Source: Sphingobacterium nematocida
Lineage (GTDB): Bacteria > Bacteroidota > Bacteroidia > Sphingobacteriales > Sphingobacteriaceae
NCBI RefSeq assembly: GCF_900168125.1
Contig: NZ_FUZF01000004.1
Span: forward strand, 186,001-250,000
Direction of reading: 5' to 3'
Length of the DNA: 64,000 bases
The notes under the pieces: model-generated
Database searches by the model: none
Told to the model about the DNA's origin: nothing
What the model saw: the letters and a program-made list of their open reading frames with translations, nothing else
Position numbers and translations under genes: made by a program
Shown here: piece after piece, positions 9,891-19,936 of the stretch
Numbering within the stretch: position 1 is the stretch's first letter
Layout: each line of letters begins with the position of its first letter

Positions 9891-9936
9891 TCGTACTTTA
9901 CGTACGATTACAAACCTATGTTTTTAATTGTAATCG
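9891..9936. repeat. Two overlapping inverted repeats before the antiporter gene
   Basis: TCGTAC-N5-GTACGA (9891-9907) and CGATTACAA-N14-TTGTAATCG (9905-9936) share three bases, so as RNA hairpins they cannot both form fully. They sit 24 bases before the antiporter start and could be an operator pair or a leader structure. Confidence 0.45.
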
Positions 9937-9959
9937 TTAAATGAACTTTCAATTTACAT

Positions 9960-12089
9960 ATGAGTAGTAAGATTTTTGAACACCTATCCGAAGCATTTGA
10001 AGCGCCTTTAACCAATCCGGTACTCGTTTTTTCTTTAGTACTTTTTATTATACTTTTAGCTCCTATTTTACTCCGACCCATTCGTGTTCCGGGGATAATT
10101 GGTCTGATTTTATCGGGGGTAGTTATCGGTCCGCATGGTCTCAACTGGTTAGAAAAAAGTTCGGCCGTAAATCTTTTTTCGACAATAGGTCTATTGTATA
10201 TCATGTTTATTGCCGGATTAGAGTTAGATATGAATGAGTTTAAGAAGACGAAACATAAAAGTCTTATGTTTGGTTTTTTTACGTTCGCCATACCCATAGC
10301 TATAGGCTTTCCGGTCTGTTATTACCTGTTAGGTTATGATATATTGCCGAGCATATTGATAGCTAGTATGTTTGCTACACATACGTTGGTGTCTTATCCT
10401 ATTGTTAATCGATATGGTATTTCTAAACATGAGGCCGTCGCTATTACTATCGGTGGTACCATATTGACCGATACAGCAGTTTTAATCATCCTTGCCGTTA
10501 TTACAGGAGCCTCACAGGGGAATATAAACCAAGAGTTTTGGGTTACCCTAGGGATTTCCTTTGCTGTCTTTTTGTTTATTATGTTCGGGATTATTCCGAA
10601 GATAGCGAAGTGGTTTTTTGAAAAAATTCAATCCGAGAAAACGGGACATTATATTTTTGTGCTCACGGTTGTTTTTTTTGCTGCTTTTTTAGCAGAGATG
10701 GCAGGATTAGAGCCTATTATTGGAGCATTCGTAGCAGGATTGGCCCTTAATAAGTTAATTCCACATTCTTCGGCATTAATGAATCGAATAGAATTCATAG
10801 GCAACGCAATCTTTATTCCTTTCTTTTTAATTTCTGTGGGGATGATTGTGGATATCAGTGTATTGGCAAAAGGACCAATGGCGCTAATCGTAGCTGGTAC
10901 ATTGACTGTAGTTGCAGTGTCCGGTAAATACTTGGCAGCTACTGCTACCCAGTTAGTGTTTAAGTATACAGGAAATCAAAAAAACCTAATTTTTGGACTT
11001 AGTAATGCCCATGCAGCAGCTACTCTTGCTGTAATTATGGTTGGGTATAGCAATAATATCATTGACGAGAACGTGTTAAATGGAACTATTGTTCTCATCC
11101 TTGTGACTTGTATCATCGCATCGATGGTTACCGAGAGTGCATCGAAAAAAGTCGTAATGGAAGGCCATCAAGACGATGCGCATGTCGAACATGTGGAAGA
11201 AGGTGAAGAACAGATAATGATTCCGATCGCTAATTTGAATACGATGGAGCCGATATTAGATTTCGCGACATTGATTAAATCAAAGAAGTCACATTACCCA
11301 TTGAGTATACTAAGTGTGGTTCCTGACAATGAACGTGCAGAGCGCAATCTAGTGGATGCACGTAGAAATCTCGATAATATGGCACAGTATGCATCGGGTT
11401 CAGAAACAGAAGTGGAGTTATTGACAACAATTGATTTTAATATCGCAGCAGGTATTGCTAGGATGTCCAGACACTCACTCGCTGACTGTATTATTATGGG
11501 CTGGCCTAGTGCAGTTTCATTTGTCGAAAAAATTGTTGGTGAAAAGACAGAAAGTATACTGAATTCCACCGACACAACGTTGTTTATGTGTCGATTAGAA
11601 AAACCGTTGATTTCGCATAAATCTATTACTGTATTCGTTCCACCATTAGCAGAGTCAGAATTTGGCTTTGAATATTGGATGGAAAAGATTTTAAAGTTGG
11701 CCCAAGAGCTTTCTTTGCCAGTTAATTTTATTTGTAATGCCCGTACACAGGGCGCTACAGAAGAGGTTCAGGAGCTTCTTAAGTCTAGTGTGCCTTTACA
11801 TTACGCTAATTATGAAGATTGGGACAATATTTATGGCTTAGCTACTTTTAGTAATGTCGACTCGTTGTTGGTATTTGTGTCTTCCCGAAGTGGAGAAGTC
11901 TCGTATCGCGACTCGTTGGATGGTTTAGCCCGGAGATTAGGTCGTTATTATAAGAATCAAAATCTAATACTTCTATTTCCAAGCCGTCAGGCAGATTTGC
12001 ACATCGATGAATATGAAGATATTCAGACAGCGCCTATTTTTAGAAAAATAAGTCGTGAAATAGGAAATATGTTTAATAAGGAGAAATAA
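9960..12089 (+). CDS. CPA2-family cation:proton antiporter with C-terminal UspA-like region
   Basis: The 709-residue protein has an N-terminal Na+/H+ exchanger domain of about 12 membrane helices (residues about 20-400; conserved GPHGLNWL and [14 protein letters not shown] segments as in KefB/NhaS3 relatives). About 300 cytoplasmic residues with universal-stress-protein-like features follow ([15 protein letters not shown] onward). It should exchange Na+ or K+ for protons at the inner membrane. No TrkA-N/RCK nucleotide-binding domain is seen. The isocitrate dehydrogenase gene starts 14 bases after its stop, so the two may be co-transcribed. Confidence 0.85.
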   Translation: MSSKIFEHLSEAFEAPLTNPVLVFSLVLFIILLAPILLRPIRVPGIIGLILSGVVIGPHGLNWLEKSSAVNLFSTIGLLYIMFIAGLELDMNEFKKTKHKSLMFGFFTFAIPIAIGFPVCYYLLGYDILPSILIASMFATHTLVSYPIVNRYGISKHEAVAITIGGTILTDTAVLIILAVITGASQGNINQEFWVTLGISFAVFLFIMFGIIPKIAKWFFEKIQSEKTGHYIFVLTVVFFAAFLAEMAGLEPIIGAFVAGLALNKLIPHSSALMNRIEFIGNAIFIPFFLISVGMIVDISVLAKGPMALIVAGTLTVVAVSGKYLAATATQLVFKYTGNQKNLIFGLSNAHAAATLAVIMVGYSNNIIDENVLNGTIVLILVTCIIASMVTESASKKVVMEGHQDDAHVEHVEEGEEQIMIPIANLNTMEPILDFATLIKSKKSHYPLSILSVVPDNERAERNLVDARRNLDNMAQYASGSETEVELLTTIDFNIAAGIARMSRHSLADCIIMGWPSAVSFVEKIVGEKTESILNSTDTTLFMCRLEKPLISHKSITVFVPPLAESEFGFEYWMEKILKLAQELSLPVNFICNARTQGATEEVQELLKSSVPLHYANYEDWDNIYGLATFSNVDSLLVFVSSRSGEVSYRDSLDGLARRLGRYYKNQNLILLFPSRQADLHIDEYEDIQTAPIFRKISREIGNMFNKEK

Positions 12090-12103
12090 TAAAGAATATA
12101 ATT

Positions 12104-13369
12104 ATGGAGGCGAAAATAACAATGAATGCAAATAGAGGTCTAATGGTACCTGATGAGCCCATTATACCCTTTATCATTGGAGATGGAATAGGACCGGATA
12201 TTTGGAATGCTTCTGTCCGCGTTTTTGATGAAGCCGTCAAAAGGAGTTATGCGGGTAAACGAAAAATCGTCTGGAAAGAAGTGTTGGCAGGAGAGAAATC
12301 GTTTAATTTGACAGGTGAATGGTTACCTGAAGAAACGTTGGCTGTTTTTAAGGAGTATTTGGTAGGAATTAAAGGTCCCTTGACAACCCCAATTGGGGGA
12401 GGTATCCGTTCATTAAATGTAGCACTTCGTAAGGAATTAGATTTGTATGTATGTCTACGACCTACTTCATGGTATCCCGGAGTACCTTCTCCAGTGAAAC
12501 GTCCTCAGGATGTAAACATGGTTGTTTTTAGAGAAAATACGGAAGACATATATGCAGGGATAGAGTTTGCTGCTGGAAGTAAAGAGGCGAATGAGCTTCA
12601 GGAATACCTAAATCAGAATTTGGGTGTACAATATAATTTTTCCAACACGACTGGAGTCGGAGTAAAGCTTGTCTCTGAAGAAGGGTCAAAAAGGTTGATT
12701 CGAGCAGCAATCAGGTATGCGTTGGAACATAAGTTACCTTCCGTGGCTTTGGTGCATAAGGGGAATATCATGAAGTATACCGAGGGGGCTTTCAAGCTTT
12801 GGGGCTTTGAGGTGGCAGAAGAAGAGTTTGGCCAACAGACCTATACTTGGGGGCAGTGGGAGCGTACAAAAGCTAGTCGTGGGCAAGAAGCGGCTAATGT
12901 GGAGCAAATGGAAGCTGAGCAGGCGGGTAAAATTATTATCAAGGATGTTATAGCTGATAATTTTCTCCAGCAGATTTTGTTGGCACCCAAGGATTACGCA
13001 GTTATAGCTACGCTAAATCTGAATGGAGATTATATTTCGGATGCTCTAGCCGCCATGGTTGGAGGGATCGGTATAGCACCAGGCGCAAATATAAATTACA
13101 AAACAGGTCATGCAATATTCGAAGCTACCCATGGTACCGCACCAAGGTTTGCGGGTACCGACTCTATGAATCCTTCTTCGGTTATCTTGAGTGGAGTGAT
13201 GATGTTGGAGTATATGGGGTGGAATGAAGCCGCGGAAAATATTAAGCGTGCGCTGAGCGAAGTAATCCAAAATAAAACCGTGACTGTAGATTTTTATAAT
13301 CTAATGGAGGATGCGACATTGTTAAAAACGAGTGAGTTTGCGGATAAGATTATCGATAAGATACAGTAG
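12104..13369 (+). CDS. icd: NADP-dependent isocitrate dehydrogenase
   Basis: TCA-cycle enzyme that converts isocitrate to 2-oxoglutarate and CO2, supplying NADPH. The length of 421 residues matches the homodimeric bacterial type. The substrate-binding loop ([20 protein letters not shown], about residues 98-117), the [15 protein letters not shown] motif and the cofactor region [11 protein letters not shown] are all visible. The start chosen is the ATG at 12104; a second in-frame ATG at 12122 cannot be excluded. It probably forms an operon with the antiporter upstream and the M64 peptidase five bases downstream. Confidence 0.95.
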   Translation: MEAKITMNANRGLMVPDEPIIPFIIGDGIGPDIWNASVRVFDEAVKRSYAGKRKIVWKEVLAGEKSFNLTGEWLPEETLAVFKEYLVGIKGPLTTPIGGGIRSLNVALRKELDLYVCLRPTSWYPGVPSPVKRPQDVNMVVFRENTEDIYAGIEFAAGSKEANELQEYLNQNLGVQYNFSNTTGVGVKLVSEEGSKRLIRAAIRYALEHKLPSVALVHKGNIMKYTEGAFKLWGFEVAEEEFGQQTYTWGQWERTKASRGQEAANVEQMEAEQAGKIIIKDVIADNFLQQILLAPKDYAVIATLNLNGDYISDALAAMVGGIGIAPGANINYKTGHAIFEATHGTAPRFAGTDSMNPSSVILSGVMMLEYMGWNEAAENIKRALSEVIQNKTVTVDFYNLMEDATLLKTSEFADKIIDKIQ

Positions 13370-13374
13370 GTTAA

Positions 13375-15105
13375 ATGAATAAAATTTCTTTGCTAGTCTT
13401 TTTGGGCTTTTTTACAGTTAATTTTATTCTGGCTCAAGAAAAATTTAAGATAGATACTTTACGGCGTCAAGGACCAGACCAAAAAATGGTAAATTTTATC
13501 ATTCTTGGAGATGGATACACCAAAGACGAACAGGACAAGTTTAGTAAGGATGCGGAGACCTTCGTTTCTTTCTTTTTAAAGACAGATCCGATGCGTAGCT
13601 ATGAGTCTTTTTTTAATATTTACGCTATTAGAACTATTTCGGAAGAGTCGGGAGCGATACACGCTTGCATCGCCGCAGATTGTCCCGATGAACACCATAC
13701 CATAACTGTTAAAGAAAGTAATCAGTTTCTACGGAATGCAAAGGTGCCAGTTAGCAATCCGAAAACAATTTTTGGAAGTAGCTTTGATAATGGTAATATT
13801 CATCGTTTGGTAGTTCCACAAAACTTGAGTTTGATTTCCAATATTTTGGAAACACATGTTCCGAAACATGATATGGTTTTAATTCTCGTTAACTCCCCTT
13901 TTTACGGGGGGTCTGGAGGTACTTATGCCACCTCTACGGTAAATATGGCCAGCAATGAGATAGCTATTCATGAGATAGGACATTCCTTCGCGGGGCTAGG
14001 AGATGAATACTGGGCAGGTAATCAATACGCTTATGAAAGCCCCAATCGTACCCGTATTGCCGATACAGACAAAGTTGTTTGGTCACATTGGATCGGTATT
14101 GATGGGGTAGGAGTTTATTCGTATGGCAATAAAGATTCAAAATCAAATTGGTATAGACCACATGAGTTTTGCAAGATGCAAACGCTAAAAGCACCGTTTT
14201 GTAAAGTTTGCCAAGAGCAGTTTGTTCGGAAAATCCATGAATTGACTTCTCCTATATTGCTTAAAGAGCCTATCTCAGATACCATAAACCAAAAAGGAAG
14301 TATACAGCAGTATAGGGTGGAACTCGCTTTACCTTTTCCTAACACGCTAAAAATACAGTGGTTGTTAAACAAAACTCTTATTGCCACAGAGAGGCCTTTT
14401 GTATTGATAGATCCAGGACATTTGAGTTTAGGTAAAAATGTTCTTGAGGTAGTAGTTCAGGATACCACATCTCTGGTGCGGAATCCAACCTATAAAAGCA
14501 AAGCCGTATATGTGGAATGTTGGAATATAGAGATGGATGAAGTTTCGCAAATAACTGCTCCAAAAATCACTTGGAAGGATTCCTTGCAAACTTGTTATGG
14601 TACATCGCAGGTATTAAATATTGAAGATATTGTGCCTACAGGGGTTTATCGTTGGTACGATAAAGAAGAGGGAGGTGAGCTCTTAGGTCAAGGGGCTACT
14701 TTTCATACCCCTCGGATTTTTGAAAATCGTAAGTATTATGTGGAAGTGGAGCTTAATAATAAACGATCAAAACGTACGGCTGTCGATGTTGTATGTTTAT
14801 CAGCACTTCGCGTAGCCCCCGGTGTAAAAGTAAAATGGGATCGAAGCACCAAGAAGTATAACATCTCTTTGGTTGAAGATATACTAGATCAGACAGAAAG
14901 ATACAGCTGGACAGAACCGAATGGCAATCCTTTACAGACATGGGATGCTGCAAAGGACAGATATATTTCAGTTGATGATAACAGTAATACGGTGATTGTC
15001 GACAAGATGCTTTTGGAAAAGGGTATTTTTGTCCGAAAAGTCAGTAAATCTACGACCTGTATGGGTGATAATTATTCCATTAATTTAAACACACGTTCTA
15101 AATGA
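13375..15105 (+). CDS. Secreted M64 family (IgA peptidase-like) metallopeptidase
   Basis: Exported zinc peptidase. A signal peptide (residues 1-20, ending FILAQ) precedes the M64 catalytic domain, whose metal site is HEIGHSFAGLGDEYW (His199, Glu200, His203, then the Asp/Glu-rich turn). The region after about residue 290 consists of Ig-like and PKD-like beta modules with a RWYDKEEGGELL segment typical of gliding/secreted Bacteroidota proteins. The 576-residue length fits. Although the family founder cleaves IgA1, most Bacteroidota members are uncharacterised. It starts five bases after icd and overlaps the next gene by four bases. Confidence 0.88.
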   Translation: MNKISLLVFLGFFTVNFILAQEKFKIDTLRRQGPDQKMVNFIILGDGYTKDEQDKFSKDAETFVSFFLKTDPMRSYESFFNIYAIRTISEESGAIHACIAADCPDEHHTITVKESNQFLRNAKVPVSNPKTIFGSSFDNGNIHRLVVPQNLSLISNILETHVPKHDMVLILVNSPFYGGSGGTYATSTVNMASNEIAIHEIGHSFAGLGDEYWAGNQYAYESPNRTRIADTDKVVWSHWIGIDGVGVYSYGNKDSKSNWYRPHEFCKMQTLKAPFCKVCQEQFVRKIHELTSPILLKEPISDTINQKGSIQQYRVELALPFPNTLKIQWLLNKTLIATERPFVLIDPGHLSLGKNVLEVVVQDTTSLVRNPTYKSKAVYVECWNIEMDEVSQITAPKITWKDSLQTCYGTSQVLNIEDIVPTGVYRWYDKEEGGELLGQGATFHTPRIFENRKYYVEVELNNKRSKRTAVDVVCLSALRVAPGVKVKWDRSTKKYNISLVEDILDQTERYSWTEPNGNPLQTWDAAKDRYISVDDNSNTVIVDKMLLEKGIFVRKVSKSTTCMGDNYSINLNTRSK

Positions 15106-15362
15106 TGAATTATAACGATTTGCCTTCTTTTGTAAAGAATTCTGTTATCCTAAGTGAGGACGAAAAGAATAGGTTGTCGTCTATTGATAAGTTACCCTCC
15201 GAACAAGAGGTGGATATAATACGAAACCTGCCCGAGGTGTTAGAGCTTACAAATGCTTTTATAGGCGACGAAAGTACCCGTGACACTCATTTACAGTTAA
15301 AAGCGCGCGAGTATTTAAGTAAGGGGGATGTCTTTATGGCTTGGAAAGTGCTTTTATTGTAA
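15102..15362 (+). CDS. Small hypothetical cytoplasmic protein
   Basis: I do not recognise this 86-residue protein. It is acidic, has no signal peptide or membrane segment, and is predicted mostly helical. The ATG overlaps the TGA of the M64 peptidase gene (ATGA), which suggests translational coupling and makes the ORF credible. A terminator-like structure is not obvious before the convergent CLC gene 17 bases away. Confidence 0.65.
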   Translation: MMNYNDLPSFVKNSVILSEDEKNRLSSIDKLPSEQEVDIIRNLPEVLELTNAFIGDESTRDTHLQLKAREYLSKGDVFMAWKVLLL

Positions 15363-15379
15363 AAGTCAGAATTGAAAAT

Positions 15380-16606
15380 CTACGAAACCGTTTTATTCTT
15401 AAATTTTCTGTTCTTTTGACTTTGGTATATCCCTGTACGTCCAGCTGTAAACGCAGCAATTAGGGTACAGATTAGCGCAAAAGGAAATATATAACCGCCA
15501 AATAATTCCGCTGCCATCACTGCACAGGCGAAAGGTGTTTTGGTACAACCAGAAAATACAGAAACGAACCCCAATGCCGTAATCAGTAATAAGGGGAGGG
15601 GAATATAAATTGACATGAAGCTAGCGAAAACAGCACCGATAAAAAACAAAGGCGTTACTTCCCCGCCTTTAAAACCGGCATTCAGCGTTAGACAGGTTAG
15701 CAATATCTTCAGAATAAAATCTAGCCCAGATTGCGGTCTATCAAAGGATTCCAGTATGGTTGGCATACCTAGACCGATATGGCGAGTATCGCCAACTATC
15801 GCTACGAGAAGTAAAATGATTATAGCGCCGAATAGGACGCGCAAATAAGGACTATCTATTTTTTTTAATAGGAAGTTGAAAGTTTCTCCGGTATAAGTGA
15901 ATAATCGGGCGACAAATCCTGACAGAATAGCAAAGAGTAGAATCCATAATAGATATTTAATATCTCCGAATTCTAACCTAACGAAGGGGTAGTGCATGTG
16001 CGGAGCTTTTAACAACAAGCTGATTCCATGAGAAAGATAAGCGGTAAATAGTGTCGGAATAAAGGCAGAATATCTCAATTTTCCACAGCGAAACATCTCT
16101 ACAGAGAAGACCGCTCCAGCGAGTGGAGTTCCGAATAGAGAGGCAAATCCAGCAGATACTCCACATATCAATGCAATTCGGGTTTGTGTTTTATCTAGTC
16201 TTAAGCGCTTAGCGATTTGATCGGCATAGGTGCCTCCATATTGTACAGCAGTACCTTCACGACCGGCGGATCCGCCGAATAAGTGTGTCAATAAAGTGGC
16301 TACGACGACGAGGGGCGCCATGATTAAAGGTATATTGCCCTTAGGATTGTAGTATTCTTCAAAAAGCAAATTATTTCCCTTACTAGCTTTGCCTCCGTAA
16401 CGATTGTACAAGAATACGATGACTATTCCTGCAAAAGGGAGCCCCCAAAGAAGCTCTTTATGTAATTCGCGAAGATTAGTGACATAGTTGAGTGCATATA
16501 AAAAGACTGACGAGGTAAAGCCCGTAAATAGTGCTATTGTAACACATATTTTTAGCCAATCGTACCAGGCAAGACCTTTTAATTGCAGACTTCTTTTATT
16601 ACACAT
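15380..16606 (-). CDS. CLC-family antiporter, probable fluoride exporter type (CLC-F)
   Basis: The 408-residue membrane protein has the CLC fold of about 18 helices. Instead of the chloride-selective GSGIP motif it carries GNNLL (residues 77-81), and its gating-glutamate motif is GREGT (Glu117) rather than GREGP. Both are features I recall for the fluoride/proton antiporter branch of the family, so fluoride export is the likely role; chloride transport is the alternative. There are no CBS domains, in contrast to the second CLC at 21121. The gene is followed immediately upstream on the same strand by DUF423 and rhodanese-thioredoxin genes (gaps of six and five bases), so an operon is likely. 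No fluoride riboswitch was found before the operon. Confidence 0.75.
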   Translation of the reverse strand: MCNKRSLQLKGLAWYDWLKICVTIALFTGFTSSVFLYALNYVTNLRELHKELLWGLPFAGIVIVFLYNRYGGKASKGNNLLFEEYYNPKGNIPLIMAPLVVVATLLTHLFGGSAGREGTAVQYGGTYADQIAKRLRLDKTQTRIALICGVSAGFASLFGTPLAGAVFSVEMFRCGKLRYSAFIPTLFTAYLSHGISLLLKAPHMHYPFVRLEFGDIKYLLWILLFAILSGFVARLFTYTGETFNFLLKKIDSPYLRVLFGAIIILLLVAIVGDTRHIGLGMPTILESFDRPQSGLDFILKILLTCLTLNAGFKGGEVTPLFFIGAVFASFMSIYIPLPLLLITALGFVSVFSGCTKTPFACAVMAAELFGGYIFPFALICTLIAAFTAGRTGIYQSQKNRKFKNKTVS

Positions 16607-16612
16607 ACAATT

Positions 16613-16990
16613 CTACTGCAAGAAGGAAGCTAACAGTGCACCCCAACCCACAATCATTAATAATCCACCTAATGGAGTTATCGGTCCTAGAAAACGTAAG
16701 TTTACCTTCCAATACTCAGTAAAAGATAAGAGGTATATACTGAAAGAGAAAAGAACCGTTCCGCTTGTAATACCATATACCGCCAAGCGGTGGCTATATA
16801 GACTGAAATCACAGGAATAGCCAATTATCAACAGGGTTATTGCACTATACATTTGGTATCGTACACCGACTTCAAATGAAGCCAATCTGTCTGCGCTTAT
16901 AAGCTTTTTAAATGCATGAGCACCGAATGCGCCTAGTATAATAGCTAGTATTCCGAAGCTAGCGCCAAGGACAAGAGTTGTTGTCTGCAT
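16613..16990 (-). CDS. DUF423 family small membrane protein (YgdD-like)
   Basis: The 125-residue protein has four predicted membrane helices and the family signature GAFGAHAFKKL near residue 22. E. coli YgdD is the best-known relative; the function is unknown. It lies between the CLC gene and the rhodanese-thioredoxin gene with gaps of only a few bases, so it is probably co-transcribed with both. Confidence 0.88.
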   Translation of the reverse strand: MQTTTLVLGASFGILAIILGAFGAHAFKKLISADRLASFEVGVRYQMYSAITLLIIGYSCDFSLYSHRLAVYGITSGTVLFSFSIYLLSFTEYWKVNLRFLGPITPLGGLLMIVGWGALLASFLQ

Positions 16991-16995
16991 ATATA

Positions 16996-17688
16996 TTAGT
17001 TAAGTTGTTTCTCTATAGTGTTTTTATCTGCAAACCCGATGTTTTTCCAAATTCTCTTTCCGTCTTTATATAGAAATAGAACCGGGATACTCGTGATGCC
17101 CAATTGTTTGATCAGTGTGTTATTTTCATCAACATCAATCTTTACCACTTTCACTTTTCCTACGTATTTTTTAGCTACTTCCTGGATGAAAGGTTCCATC
17201 TCTTTACAAGGCCCGCACCAGCTTGCATAAAAGTCAACGAGAACCATCTGCTTATCGTTTGCAATTGTTTTGAATTGTTTTAAAGTCAATCCCTTAGGAG
17301 TTGCGAATTGCTCTTTTTCCAAGGGTAGACTCGCGGCTTCCCATTTTAGTAGACCACCATCAATCTCATACACTGTAAACCCTCTGTCGGCTAAAGTCTT
17401 GGCGGCTTGTGCACTACGACCTCCTGATAGACAATACACGTATACGGGAGCTTTCTTGTTAAGTTTAGCCGTAATACCCTCTTCAAATTCAGCTTTTTTA
17501 TTCCAGTCCAAATTTATAGAATTAGCGATGTGTTTATCTAAATACTCTTTTTGAGTACGTACATCGAGTAGTTGGGTCTTTTTTTTCTTTTCAAATATTT
17601 GGGATGCTTCCGAGACTGATATTTTGCTTTGCGCCAATCCTGTAGTATAAAACAATCCCAACAGGAGTAGTGGTATAAAATTTTTCAT
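16996..17688 (-). CDS. Exported rhodanese-thioredoxin fusion protein
   Basis: The 230-residue protein has a signal peptide (residues 1-19, GLAQ), an N-terminal rhodanese domain (about 22-120) with the active-site cysteine loop YCLSGGRS, and a C-terminal thioredoxin domain (about 128-230) with the redox motif WCGPC and the cis-proline TSIPVLFLY. It probably works as a periplasmic thiol reductant or persulfide-handling enzyme; the physiological partner cannot be read off. It is the first gene of the three-gene minus-strand run with DUF423 and the CLC gene. Confidence 0.9.
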   Translation of the reverse strand: MKNFIPLLLLGLFYTTGLAQSKISVSEASQIFEKKKKTQLLDVRTQKEYLDKHIANSINLDWNKKAEFEEGITAKLNKKAPVYVYCLSGGRSAQAAKTLADRGFTVYEIDGGLLKWEAASLPLEKEQFATPKGLTLKQFKTIANDKQMVLVDFYASWCGPCKEMEPFIQEVAKKYVGKVKVVKIDVDENNTLIKQLGITSIPVLFLYKDGKRIWKNIGFADKNTIEKQLN

Positions 17689-17715
17689 GCTTACATTTCT
17701 TTAAGGTATATGATA

Positions 17716-17740
17716 GGGAACTTTATTAATTAAAGTTCCC
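17716..17740 (-). terminator. Hairpin after the S46 peptidase gene
   Basis: GGGAACTTT (17716-17724) pairs with AAAGTTCCC (17732-17740), 12 bases past the peptidase stop. The U-tract is poor, so it may be a weak terminator or an mRNA 3'-end stabiliser. Confidence 0.5.
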
Positions 17741-17751
17741 CGTTGCAGATG

Positions 17752-19917
17752 TTAAATCCCCATTTCCTTTAAGATGAACTGCGCATTGTCAATCTTGTCA
17801 GCTATCCACAATACATAGCGTATATCGACACCAATAGATCTGCTATAGCTCTCGTTCCAAGCAAAGTCATTGATTGTTGCATCATAAGAACGGTCAAAAT
17901 TTACACCGATTAATTCGCCATAAGCATTCATAATAGGAGAGCCAGAGTTGCCACCGGTTGTATCCATATTGTAAAGAATATTTACCGGGACATCATTCAG
18001 ATCAGATTTGCCGTAGGCACCAAAGTTCTTCTTCAACCAAGCCTGTTTTATAGCTTCAGGATAGCGGAATTCAGTATCCCCCGAGTTTCCTTTTTCTAGT
18101 AGACCTTGCACTGTTGTAAATGGTTTCATATAAGTTGCATCAGCGGGACTATAACCTTTGATGTTACCATAGGTCAATCGCAAGGTAGAGTTTGCATCGG
18201 GGATGAAATTCTTCGATTGATAGACCTCTTTTACAGCGACGTAATCGCCCATGAGTCTGTTCAATACACCTTCACGACGCTTTTGTTCTTGACGAAATGG
18301 TTCCATCTCTTTCTCTATCTTCTGCTGAAAAGCGAGCAACTCATCTTTATAAGCAGAAAGACTGTTCATATCTTTCAGAACCTGTGTGTATAGGGTTTCT
18401 TTATTGCTGACTTTAGATTGTACAATAGCATTTTCGATATATTGACTTGCTTGCTCTTGGTTCGCAAAGCTTTTATCTGCAATAGCTACGATACGATTCT
18501 TATCCTTAAACAGGTAAGCTTGTCCGAACATGTGTCCTGCAATATGTTGATCAGCTTTATTATTATAACTTTCGTAGATCCCGTCTAATTGTTGCTTAAA
18601 CCGAACAATATTATTTTCGAAAAACTGTTGTTTACTAGAATTTCCAGCTTGTTTAGCCAACATGTCCTTAAAGTCGTTTACCAAAGATGCAATCTGAAGT
18701 GAACGTATGCCTGTGTAGAGGTTGTTGAACCACAGCTCGCGCTCAGCATCGCTAAATACCAGTTGGTAATGCTGATCAATGTCAGTCATCAGAGATGCAT
18801 ATTTCGCTTTTAGTTCGGGTTTAGATGCAATGAATTGACTTAGTGCGAGGTCTTCTTGTTTCTTGCTTTGTATTAGGTCGATATTACGTAGACCTTTTAG
18901 TTTTCCTCTATAGTTTTTTAATACATTAGCGTTGCGTTTTATTCGTGTGGCTAATGCAAGTTCGGTTGTTTTGTCATTTTTTCCAGCCAACAACATCTGT
19001 TGATTTTGAAAATCATAAAGCTCAGAAGTATAAGGCAGTAAAAACTGTTGTTGGTATTCTATATATTGAGCGGGTCTATGCCTGAAAGTCTTCCCGGGAT
19101 AACCTAAGATAAATACGAAATCATTTTCGTTGACCCCCTTAGGATTTACTTTAAGGTGTTTTTTAGGTTTATAAGGTACATTACTTTTAGAATATTTCGC
19201 AGATTTACCATCCGGAGCAACATATGCTCTCAGGAAAGAAAAATCCCCCGTATGTCTAGGCCATACCCAGTTATCGGTTTCTCCTCCAAACTCTCCGATA
19301 TCCTGACGAGGAATATATACTAATCGCACGTCTTCGATAGTACGATAGCGGAATAGTACATAGCTTTTACCGATAAACATTTCTGATACCTCCGCTTTAA
19401 TAGAAGCATCTTTACGTTCGGCTTCCTGTGCGATCTCAGCACGCTTTTTATTGATTATATTAATCCGTTCTACAGGATCATTAACCTGAGCGACAGCATT
19501 TAATATTTGGGATGAGACATCTTCATAGGATTCTGTTATACGTATAGTAAGACCTCTAGCTTCGATCTCCTGCTCTTGAGAGTTCGCAACAAAGCCATGC
19601 TCTAAATAATTGTGTTGGGGGCTTGATGCCAGTTGTACCGCACTGAATGCACAATGGTGATTGGTCACGATGAGGCCATTAGGGGATACGAAAGAACCAG
19701 AACATCCAGAGACTTGAACCAAAGCGTCCACAAGACCTATCTGTCCCGGATTATAGATATCCCTTTCATTAATTTTGAGTCCCGCCTTTTTTAATCCAGC
19801 CCTGTTTAGGTCACTTAATGGAAACATTCCTTCGTCGGGTATTGATGCCGAAAAATTAAATGTTCCTAACCCTAGTAAAGCGGCTAATAAAATTGATGAC
19901 TTAAAGTTATATTTCAT
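17752..19917 (-). CDS. S46 family dipeptidyl peptidase, DPP11-like
   Basis: Periplasmic serine exopeptidase that removes N-terminal dipeptides. It has a signal peptide (about residues 1-25), a chymotrypsin-like core with the catalytic histidine in TNHHCAF (His88) and serine in GGNSGSPI (Ser658), and an S46-specific helical domain between. Arg676 in the NFDR motif lies 18 residues after the catalytic serine, the same spacing as Ser655/Arg673 in Porphyromonas gingivalis DPP11. That arginine gives Asp/Glu specificity, whereas DPP7 has glycine there. I infer acidic-residue specificity. The 721-residue length is normal. It is transcribed alone, divergent from oxyR. Confidence 0.92.
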   Translation of the reverse strand: MKYNFKSSILLAALLGLGTFNFSASIPDEGMFPLSDLNRAGLKKAGLKINERDIYNPGQIGLVDALVQVSGCSGSFVSPNGLIVTNHHCAFSAVQLASSPQHNYLEHGFVANSQEQEIEARGLTIRITESYEDVSSQILNAVAQVNDPVERINIINKKRAEIAQEAERKDASIKAEVSEMFIGKSYVLFRYRTIEDVRLVYIPRQDIGEFGGETDNWVWPRHTGDFSFLRAYVAPDGKSAKYSKSNVPYKPKKHLKVNPKGVNENDFVFILGYPGKTFRHRPAQYIEYQQQFLLPYTSELYDFQNQQMLLAGKNDKTTELALATRIKRNANVLKNYRGKLKGLRNIDLIQSKKQEDLALSQFIASKPELKAKYASLMTDIDQHYQLVFSDAERELWFNNLYTGIRSLQIASLVNDFKDMLAKQAGNSSKQQFFENNIVRFKQQLDGIYESYNNKADQHIAGHMFGQAYLFKDKNRIVAIADKSFANQEQASQYIENAIVQSKVSNKETLYTQVLKDMNSLSAYKDELLAFQQKIEKEMEPFRQEQKRREGVLNRLMGDYVAVKEVYQSKNFIPDANSTLRLTYGNIKGYSPADATYMKPFTTVQGLLEKGNSGDTEFRYPEAIKQAWLKKNFGAYGKSDLNDVPVNILYNMDTTGGNSGSPIMNAYGELIGVNFDRSYDATINDFAWNESYSRSIGVDIRYVLWIADKIDNAQFILKEMGI

Positions 19918-19936
19918 ATGTATAAAGTTATTTCAT

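Noticed and set aside
16607..17751. Fluoride (crcB) riboswitch upstream of the CLC-F operon
   Set aside because: The leader ahead of the first operon gene is short and shows none of the conserved fluoride-riboswitch segments; the junctions inside the operon are too short to hold one.
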